The position numbers were made by a program, and so were the translations under genes. Shown here one piece after another: positions 58,032 to 64,000 of a stretch of 64,000 nt of DNA. This DNA is from Halopelagius longus (lineage in GTDB: Archaea; Halobacteriota; Halobacteria; Halobacteriales; Haloferacaceae): positions 124,001-188,000 of the forward strand of contig NZ_FNKQ01000006.1 in the NCBI RefSeq assembly GCF_900100875.1, written 5' to 3'. Within the stretch, counting starts at the first letter, position 1, and each line of letters opens with the position of its first letter. The notes beneath the pieces were generated by a model. The model saw nothing but the letters and a program-made list of their open reading frames with translations. It had not been told where the DNA came from and did not search any database.

Positions 58032-58904
58032 ATGGCGCCGGAGAGCGACCTCCTGCCGCGGACGACGCGACGACTCGAACGGGCGGGGTTCGAGGCGTTG
58101 GGTCGCGCGGACCGGCGTCTCGGGTTCTCGCATCTCTACCCCGACGAGGCGAACGGCGTGCTCATGTACCACGCAGTCGGGTCGCCCGAGAAGTACGGGA
58201 ACGTCTCGGTCGGTCGGTTCCGCCGCGATTTGGAGTACCTGACGACGCACTTCGAGGTGTGCGACCTGCCCGCCGTCCTCGACGACGACGGCGGAAAGCG
58301 CGTCGCGTTGACGTTCGACGACGCGTACGACGACTTCTACGAGAACGTTCTCCCCCTCCTCCGACGGTACGGGGTTCCGGCCACCCTGTTCGTCCCGGTG
58401 GCGTTCGTCGGCGGCGGGCGGACCGACCTCGCGTACCGGTTCGGCCGGTCGCCCGCGGAGTTCGACCGCTACAACGACCCCGAGGCGCACCGCGACTACG
58501 GCGGCCCCGCGCCGGGCGTGATGTCGTGGGACCGACTCCGCGAGGTTGCGGCCGACGAACTGGTGACGGTCGGAAACCACACGCGGACGCACCCCGACCT
58601 CTCGCGTCTCTCCGCGCCGTCGGACCTCGAACCGGAAATCGTCGGCGCGCGCGACGAACTGGCGGAGCGACTCGGCGTCGATATCGACCGATTTTGCTTC
58701 CCCTACGGCCGGTACTCCGAGGAGGCGGCGGAACTCGTCGCCGAGACGCACGACGTGAGCGTCACCTCGCGGCGGGGCCTTCTCTTCGACCCGGCGTCGA
58801 ACGACGGACACCTCCTGCCGCGCGTCCGGGCGCACGACCCCGAACACCGCGTCCGGTGGGACCTCTCGGCGGTGCGGTGGCGACTGGTCGAACGACTCGG
58901 TTAA
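58032..58904 (+). CDS. Polysaccharide deacetylase (NodB domain), cytoplasmic
   Basis: This 290-residue protein has VLMYHAVGSPEKYG, the catalytic TFDDAYDDFYENVLP, and metal motif 2 VGNHTRTHPDL (H-T-R-T-H), so all NodB metal ligands are present, unlike the two lipoprotein paralogues. RFCFPYGRYSEEA is motif 3. No signal peptide. It would remove an N-acetyl (or O-acetyl) group from a sugar of a glycan intermediate. Located 54 nt after the FG-GAP gene. Confidence 0.87.
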   Translation: MAPESDLLPRTTRRLERAGFEALGRADRRLGFSHLYPDEANGVLMYHAVGSPEKYGNVSVGRFRRDLEYLTTHFEVCDLPAVLDDDGGKRVALTFDDAYDDFYENVLPLLRRYGVPATLFVPVAFVGGGRTDLAYRFGRSPAEFDRYNDPEAHRDYGGPAPGVMSWDRLREVAADELVTVGNHTRTHPDLSRLSAPSDLEPEIVGARDELAERLGVDIDRFCFPYGRYSEEAAELVAETHDVSVTSRRGLLFDPASNDGHLLPRVRAHDPEHRVRWDLSAVRWRLVERLG

Positions 58905-58995
58905 CCGGCGACTCCGTTCTCTGACCTGACGCAGGGCCCGGATAATTGACGGACGACGGAAGGGTACGTATTCGGCCGTGGGACATTAACCCAGA

Positions 58996-59001
58996 TATAA
59001 C
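58996..59001 (+). promoter_or_regulatory. TATAAC box for leader ORF 6
   Basis: TATAAC within GATATAACGATA, 36 nt upstream of ATG 59032. Confidence 0.55.
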
Positions 59002-59031
59002 GATACCGACGTAGAACGCCCAATTCGAACA

Positions 59032-59070
59032 ATGGCTCAGTTACGGACAAGCGAGGGGATGTCACCGTGA
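59032..59070 (+). CDS. Leader ORF 6 (12 aa)
   Basis: ATG 59032 to TGA 59070 encodes MAQLRTSEGMSP. The stop overlaps the flippase start as GTGA (59067-59070). GAGGGG about 10 nt before the GTG may also act as a ribosome-binding site. Confidence 0.5.
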   Translation: MAQLRTSEGMSP

Positions 59071-60569
59071 GCGGCCGGCTTCGTTCGCTCATCGAGGGCC
59101 TCATCCCCAGCGGTGGGACGGCAGAGCGAGTCGTCAAGAGCGCGATCTGGGCGATGGGACAGAACGCGTTCGGACGCGTCCTTCAACTCGCGATGCTCAC
59201 CATCGTCGCCCGCCTCGTCGGGCCGGCGGAGATAGGTCTCGTCGGTATCGCGCTTCTCACTCTCAGCGGCATCAAGAAGTTCACGAAGATAGGTATCAAC
59301 GACGCGCTCGTACAGCAGGTCGAAGAGAACGTCGACGAGCATCTGAACACGGTCTGGATTCTCGAAATCGCCCGCGGGTTGCTCATCTTCTCCGTGCTGT
59401 TCGCGGGCGCTCCGTTGGCGGGGATAGTGTTCAACGAACCGCGGGCGACGGACCTCATCCGCGCCATCGGCGTGTCGCCGCTCCTTCTCGGGTTCCGCAA
59501 CCCCGCGATGGTGTACTTCCAGAAGAACCTCGACTTCCACAAGCAGTTCGTCTACCGCGTCGGCGGCGACATCGCGCAGGCCGTCGTCGCAGTCGGGTAC
59601 GCCCTCGTCTGGCCGAACGCGTGGGCTCTCGTCGTCGGCTACATCGCCGCGGACGTGGTCCGACTCGTCGCCTCGTACGGCCTCGACACGTTCCGGCCGC
59701 AACTCGACTTCAACTGGGACTCCGCGAAGGGTATCGTGGACTACGGCAAGTGGATAACCGGGTCGTCCATCCTCTTTTTCCTCTACAGCGAGGGCGACGA
59801 CGCCTTCGTCGGCTGGCTTCTGGGACCGGCGGCGCTCGCGTTCTACCAGTACGGGTACCGGTTCTCGAACGCCCCGGCCTCGGAGTTAGGGAACGTCATC
59901 TCGTCGGTGATGTTCCCCGCGTTCTCGAAGGTGCAGGAGGACCGTGAGCTCCTGCAGACGGCGTTCCTGCGGACGATACGTGTCACCGCGTTCGTCGCGA
60001 CGCCCGTCGCCTTCGGCATCGCCGTCGTCGCCTCCGACTTCGTGCTGACGTTCTTCGGACCCCAGTGGACGGACATGGTCGTTCCGATGCAGATTCTCTG
60101 CGGGTACGGCTTCCTGCGGGCGTTGGGGCAAGCGTTCGGGCCGGTGTGGAAGACGCTCGACCGCCCGGACCTCGTCACGAAGTTCTCGGCGATTCGCGTC
60201 GTCCTCATGGCGATACTCATCTGGCCCGCGACGGAGATGTACGGAATCGTCGGGACGGCGGCCGTCGTCACGGGGATATACGTCTTCCCGATGATGCCGC
60301 TCGACATCTACGCCACCGTGAACATGATCGACGTGGGGTACACCGAGATAGTGCGCGAGATGGTGTACCCGTTCGCCGCCAGCGCCGTCATGGCCGGAAT
60401 CGTCTGGTACGTCGATTCGATGCTCTCGTTCGGTCCGACCGTCGAACTCGTCGTGAGCATCGCAGTCGGCGCGGCGGCCTACGGCGTCGCCGTGTTGCTC
60501 CTCGACCGGCAGTCCAGTTGGGGTATCACCGGTAACATCCGCGGCATCGTCACGAACGCCCGTCGCTGA
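59067..60569 (+). CDS. MOP-superfamily polysaccharide/lipid-oligosaccharide flippase
   Basis: This 500-residue integral membrane protein has 12-14 helices in the PST/Wzx order, with SAIWAMGQNAFGRVLQLAMLTIVARLVGPAEIGLVGIA at the N-terminus and FYQYGYRFSNAPASELGNVISSVMFPAFSKVQ in the middle, typical of flippases moving lipid-linked oligosaccharide across the membrane. Start GTG 59067, fixed by overlap with leader ORF 6. It is probably the export step for the glycan made by the island's enzymes. Confidence 0.88.
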   Translation: MSGRLRSLIEGLIPSGGTAERVVKSAIWAMGQNAFGRVLQLAMLTIVARLVGPAEIGLVGIALLTLSGIKKFTKIGINDALVQQVEENVDEHLNTVWILEIARGLLIFSVLFAGAPLAGIVFNEPRATDLIRAIGVSPLLLGFRNPAMVYFQKNLDFHKQFVYRVGGDIAQAVVAVGYALVWPNAWALVVGYIAADVVRLVASYGLDTFRPQLDFNWDSAKGIVDYGKWITGSSILFFLYSEGDDAFVGWLLGPAALAFYQYGYRFSNAPASELGNVISSVMFPAFSKVQEDRELLQTAFLRTIRVTAFVATPVAFGIAVVASDFVLTFFGPQWTDMVVPMQILCGYGFLRALGQAFGPVWKTLDRPDLVTKFSAIRVVLMAILIWPATEMYGIVGTAAVVTGIYVFPMMPLDIYATVNMIDVGYTEIVREMVYPFAASAVMAGIVWYVDSMLSFGPTVELVVSIAVGAAAYGVAVLLLDRQSSWGITGNIRGIVTNARR

Positions 60570-60941
60570 GACGGCGCGCCGCCGGAACCGCCGACCGCCG
60601 CTTCTTTTCGCCGTCGTCGCGATGGACGGACGTCTCCCCGTCGAGAGCGAACGCCGCAGATAGCCGCGCTTCCGCGGGAGCGAAAGCGGTCGAAGGGAGG
60701 AGACGAGAGGCCTGACGCGTCGCGGCCGAACGGGGAAGGCGAAGAGCGCCGGGCAGAGCGACGAGAGTCCGCGAAGTTACGGGTGAAGGGAGGACGGCAC
60801 GACGGCGGACGCCGGACGGAGAGAGGACGAAAGAGCGAACGGCGAAGGACGACGGACGAAGGAGCGAAGGACGGCGGGCGAGGGTGCGAAGGACAACGGA
60901 CGCGAGTGCGAAGAGAGAACGCAGACGACGGAGCGGCGACG
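60570..60941. other. Intergenic, purine-rich with tandem repeats
   Basis: 372 nt between convergent flippase and GT2 genes. The second half is a run of imperfect 21-22 nt units. No gene is supported; the frames that run through it are Arg-rich shadows. Confidence 0.5.
60841..60927. repeat. Imperfect 22-nt tandem repeat
   Basis: Units begin at 60841 (21 nt), 60862, 60884 and 60906, each starting with a GNGCGAAG-like block (for example GTGCGAAGGACAACGGACG). Lies just past the 3' end of the GT2 gene. Confidence 0.6.
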
Positions 60942-61982
60942 TTACTCGGAGTCGAAGTCGTCGCGCGCCTCGAAGCGTTCGCCCGCGTACTCGGTTTCGA
61001 GGGGTTCCGCGGCGCGGGCGTCCAACCGGCACCCGAGGACGAAGAGGACGGCGCCGCAGACGCCGGTGACGACGCCGCGGAGGAGACCCGAGGAGTCGCG
61101 ACGGCGGACGCCGCGTTCGGCGGCCCGGAGGACCGACCCCGCGCCGAAACACGTGGCGACCACGCCGAGACAGTACGCGAGGACGGCCGGCACGTACCGG
61201 GCGTCGCGGGAACGGGCCGCGAGTCGCCGGAGGAAGTTCCGGAGGAGGAGTCCCGAGAGTCGGGGGACGAACTCGCGGTAGACGATACCGCTCTCCTCGT
61301 CGCCGTACACCGCCCGGTGCGGGACGTTGACGACGCGGAAATCGTGGAGGTTCAGCGTCGTCAGGAGGTCGTTGAGGAACCCGTACTCGTCGTACACGTC
61401 CTCGAGCGGAATCTCGCGGAGCGCATCGACGGAGATGGCCGTGTACCCGTTCTGGGAGTCCACGGTTCGCCAGTATCCGCTGGAGAGGTTCGTGAGCGAC
61501 GTGAGCAGGTGGTTTCCGAACAGACGCCACCGACTCATCTCGCCGACGTTCTCCCGTCGGCTTATCCGATCGCCCTTCGCGTAGTCGGCGCGCCCCTCGA
61601 CGATAGGGTCGAGAAAGCGGTGGAGTATCGAGGGGTCCATCTGCGCGTCGCCGTTCATCACCGCGACCACGTCCATCTCGTCCTCCATCGCGGCGCGGTA
61701 GCCGGTTTTGACGCTCGCACCGACGCCGCGGTTCGTCTCGTGGCGGAGGGGGACGACGAACTCGCCGTCGCGGTGTCCGCCGTCGGCGACCATCGCCTTC
61801 TCTTTGTCGGCGTTCAGTCGCCGCGCGGTTCGCCGAATCTCGTCCCACGTCCCGTCCGTCGAACCGTCGTCCACCGCGTACACTCGGTCGACGAACGACG
61901 GGGTGGTCTCGATGGTTCTACCGACGAATCCCTCCTCGTTGTATGCTGGTACGACGACTGCGATTCGGTTTCCGTTGTACAT
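60942..61982 (-). CDS. Family 2 glycosyltransferase with C-terminal helices
   Basis: This 346-residue enzyme has RIAVVVPAYNEEGFVGRTI, VDDGSTDGTWDEI, NRGVGASVKTGYRAAM and the metal-binding AVMNGDAQMDP, a polyprenyl-phosphate sugar transferase signature. Two weak C-terminal hydrophobic segments (YVPAVLAYCLGVVATCFGA, VVTGVCGAVLFVLG) may anchor it in the membrane. ATG 61982 is chosen over ATG 62030. A TATAAC occurs at 62127-62132 but is ~150 nt away, so the promoter is unclear. It probably loads the first sugar on a lipid carrier. Confidence 0.86.
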   Translation of the reverse strand: MYNGNRIAVVVPAYNEEGFVGRTIETTPSFVDRVYAVDDGSTDGTWDEIRRTARRLNADKEKAMVADGGHRDGEFVVPLRHETNRGVGASVKTGYRAAMEDEMDVVAVMNGDAQMDPSILHRFLDPIVEGRADYAKGDRISRRENVGEMSRWRLFGNHLLTSLTNLSSGYWRTVDSQNGYTAISVDALREIPLEDVYDEYGFLNDLLTTLNLHDFRVVNVPHRAVYGDEESGIVYREFVPRLSGLLLRNFLRRLAARSRDARYVPAVLAYCLGVVATCFGAGSVLRAAERGVRRRDSSGLLRGVVTGVCGAVLFVLGCRLDARAAEPLETEYAGERFEARDDFDSE

Positions 61983-62455
61983 AGATGAGTATCTTCGATG
62001 GCCACCCTCCGTCGCGGCGCAACCGCGCATCGGGGGCGAACTGCCCGGCGGGGACGCCCCCTTCTCGGTCCGCGGCGCGCGGCCGTCGGTACGGCCTTCG
62101 ACGTAACGTATCTACAAACGGACTTTGTTATAGACTGACTTTTTGGGGTAGGCGAAAACTTCGGCGCGCAGAACCGCGGCGACAGACGCGAGCGAATCAG
62201 ATTCGAAGGCGAATCGATCTCGGTCGGGTCGCTCCCGTCAGGCCGCCGGCTCCGATTTTTTTCGGACGGCCGCACCTCGCGGTGAGCGTGGCGCGACTCG
62301 TTATGAACGTCGTAACGGACGCGTCGGCGGGGGGTCGAACGCACGACCGACCATCGGCTCGGCTCGAACCGGTGCGACCGCAGTACGCCGCGCAGAATCG
62401 TCACACCGCCGAGAGTCTCCGATGCGCTTATGTGTGTTCGAGAGTTGCACGTGCC
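61983..62455. other. Intergenic, divergent promoter region
   Basis: 473 nt between the divergent GT2 and USP genes. A CTATAACAAAG (62125-62133, minus) and an AT-rich block near 62110-62160 lie within. In-frame extension of the USP upstream to ~62303 is open but protein-like composition is lacking. Confidence 0.45.
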
Positions 62456-63430
62456 ATGGACGCAAAACCGAGCGACGACCTGTCGTCGGACCCCCTGACG
62501 GAAGGGAATCGCTCGTCCCCCTCGACGCGAGGGTCGGTGAAACCGCGACACGACGGGGGGAGCGACGAGGAAGGACCGATTCTCGTACCGATACGGAACG
62601 ACGAATCGACGACGCAGGCGTTCACGTACGCGGTCGCACTCGCGGACGCGACGGGACGGGAACTCGTGTTTCTCGACCCCGTCCCCGTCACTACCCAACC
62701 GCTCGACGACTCGGAGCGGAAGTCGTGTCTGGCGGAGGAACGCGCCGCGCGGGCGCGGAGCGTCTCCGACGGGGCGGTCTCAGCGACCGGAATCGTCAGG
62801 ACGGGGAACACCGTCGCCTCCGCAGTCGAACGCGCGGTGACGAGCGTGGGAGCGAGAACCGTCGTCGTGGAGGAATCGCCGGCCGACGGGGTGTTGTCCG
62901 GGCTTCGACCCTCGACTGGCGAGCGAATCGCGGCCGGCGTGGACGTGGACGTGGTGCGGCCGAACGGTCGGGGGACCCTCGACGACGTTCGATCGATTCT
63001 CGTCCCCGTCGCCGGCGGCCCCCACTCCGGCCTCGCGGTGGACGCCGCGAGAGCGTTGGCCGCCGCGACCGGCGCGTGGATAGACCTACTGTACGTCACC
63101 GCGGCCGACGCGGCGGAGGCGGACCGCGACGCCGGGCAGGCCGTCCTCTCGGAGGCGAGTTCGAGGCTCTCCTCGTTCGACCGGGTGGATACGTGGTCGC
63201 TGGAGGCGGAACCGAAGGCGGACGTGGCCGACGTTCTCGTCCAACAGGCGGGGTACTACGACGCCGTGGTCATGGGCGCGCCGACGAAGGGACGGCTACG
63301 TCGGTTCGTCTCCGGGTCAACCACCGAATCCGTCGCCGAGAGCGCAGAGGTTCCGGTGGTCGTCGTCTCCGACAGTACCGGTCGCTCGTGGGACGAGCGA
63401 ACCGTCGCTTCGGACGCCGAAGACGACTGA
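62456..63430 (+). CDS. Tandem universal stress protein
   Basis: This 324-residue protein has a ~40-residue polar head and then two USP folds: GPILVPIRNDESTTQAFTYAVALADATG (~41-165) and RSILVPVAGGPHSGLAVDAARALAAATG (~182-310). The second keeps the nucleotide loop VVMGAPTKGRLRRFVSGSTTESV with GS at the end; the first looks degenerate. A heterodimer-like USP, stress or energy sensing inferred. It shares only the family with the 25393 protein. Confidence 0.85.
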   Translation: MDAKPSDDLSSDPLTEGNRSSPSTRGSVKPRHDGGSDEEGPILVPIRNDESTTQAFTYAVALADATGRELVFLDPVPVTTQPLDDSERKSCLAEERAARARSVSDGAVSATGIVRTGNTVASAVERAVTSVGARTVVVEESPADGVLSGLRPSTGERIAAGVDVDVVRPNGRGTLDDVRSILVPVAGGPHSGLAVDAARALAAATGAWIDLLYVTAADAAEADRDAGQAVLSEASSRLSSFDRVDTWSLEAEPKADVADVLVQQAGYYDAVVMGAPTKGRLRRFVSGSTTESVAESAEVPVVVVSDSTGRSWDERTVASDAEDD

Positions 63431-63702
63431 CGCGACGACCCGTCCGTCGGCACACCACCGTGTCCGCTGAACTCCGGGAGTCGGCGGGAGACGAAGAGCG
63501 GAGACGCCCCGTCGGCGGAGCCCGGAGTAACGTCAGATATCGAATAAATGAAATAGAGATATAGGGATTGGACGGGGGAGGAACACGATTCCGCTTCCTT
63601 CGAATGTCTACTCGTCCGGACAGAACAACGAAGGGGACGTGTCGCCCCGTCGGGAAAAATGCCTATTCGTCTGGGACGCGCGTTACCACGTGTGTACGCG
63701 CC

Positions 63703-64000
63703 ATGACCGAGGACGACCGAACGCCGGACGACTCCGGACGCACGGACGGGTCGGGTCTCCCGGTCGCTCCCGACGGGGAGACGCCGACGTGGCGGGAACG
63801 CAAGGAGCGCAGCGACGGCCTCTCGCGACTTACCTACGAGTACTTCGAGCGGTCTCGCCGCGAAGACCAGGACCTCCGGCAGGAGTCCGACTACGTCGAA
63901 CGCGACGTGTTGGGCTTTCCGACGTGGCCCCACGAGATAATTCGTAACCTCTCTATCGCGAGCTTCTTCGTCGGTATCATCCTGTTTCTCTCGGCCACGA
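63703..64000 (+). CDS. Partial PetD-like cytochrome b subunit (runs off right edge)
   Basis: 99 codons seen from ATG 63703. A polar head ends with LSRLTYEYFERSRREDQDLRQESDYVERDVLG, then FPTWPHEIIRNLSIASFFVGIILFLSAT, the start of the first transmembrane helix. The combination matches what I recall of haloarchaeal cytochrome b C-terminal (PetD-like) subunits of the quinol oxidising bc complex. The C-terminus is missing, so the call is provisional. A TATTCG/CGTTACC stretch precedes it. Confidence 0.6.
   Translation, partial: MTEDDRTPDDSGRTDGSGLPVAPDGETPTWRERKERSDGLSRLTYEYFERSRREDQDLRQESDYVERDVLGFPTWPHEIIRNLSIASFFVGIILFLSAT

Noticed and set aside
62303-62455. N-terminal extension of the tandem USP
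   Set aside because: Open in frame but lacks conserved USP residues; ATG 62456 precedes the fold with a typical polar head.
1-64000. tRNA, rRNA, transposase or integrase genes
   Set aside because: Looked for T-arm GGTTCRA patterns with matching stems, rRNA-like conserved stretches and DDE/tyrosine recombinase motifs; none found by eye.

Overview
The window is chromosomal DNA from a halophilic archaeon (class Halobacteria). The evidence is high G+C, proteins very rich in Asp/Glu, twin-arginine signal peptides (some with lipoboxes), many ATG/GTG starts about 35 nt downstream of a TATA-like box (short or leaderless mRNAs), and families typical of haloarchaea: a bacterio-opsin-activator-type HTH, RdfA, a NuoC-NuoD fusion, and DUF58/DUF4129 and TIGR02587/TIGR02588 pairs. 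A member of the Haloferacales is plausible but not proven. No rRNA, tRNA, CRISPR array, insertion sequence or integrase was recognised.

Positions 1-29.5 kb are mostly housekeeping and accessory genes. They include a divergent DUF58 / DUF4129 pair, a membrane-anchored family 2 glycosyltransferase, an HTH-10 regulator, an isolated nuoCD and, 6.3 kb away, an isolated nuoB. There is also a FAD oxidoreductase with a C-terminal Rieske domain, a rubredoxin-like zinc-ribbon protein, a VKOR-like/SPW-repeat membrane pair, a DUF892 protein, a CBS protein, a mechanosensitive-channel-like protein, coiled-coil and YsnF-like acidic proteins, RdfA, a universal stress protein, and a lone type IIG-like restriction-modification protein. 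Several proteins of 42-58 aa are present as well.

Positions 29.6-62 kb form a large surface-glycan island. It holds three family 2 glycosyltransferases, one GT-B enzyme, a DUF354 protein, a MOP-type flippase, a GT-C-like polytopic protein, DUF1616, and an asparagine-synthase-like amidotransferase. It also has three sulfatase/phosphatase-fold proteins, three polysaccharide deacetylases (one catalytically degenerate), a toroid protein, a Gfo/Idh/MocA dehydrogenase, a sugar isomerase and an FG-GAP protein. Three related Tat-exported beta-helix proteins share a C-terminal beta module. Together these could build, modify, export and trim an acidic or amidated surface polysaccharide or glycoprotein glycan.

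The most unusual signal in the island is regulatory. Most transcription units carry a YATAAC-like box 32-38 nt upstream of the first start codon. In six of them that first start opens a short leader ORF of 12-28 codons, whose stop overlaps the start of the main gene by 4-8 nt. This suggests leaderless initiation on a leader peptide followed by coupled re-initiation on the glycan gene.

The right end has a two-domain universal stress protein and the start of a PetD-like cytochrome b subunit, so energy genes (nuoCD, nuoB, petD-like) flank the island.
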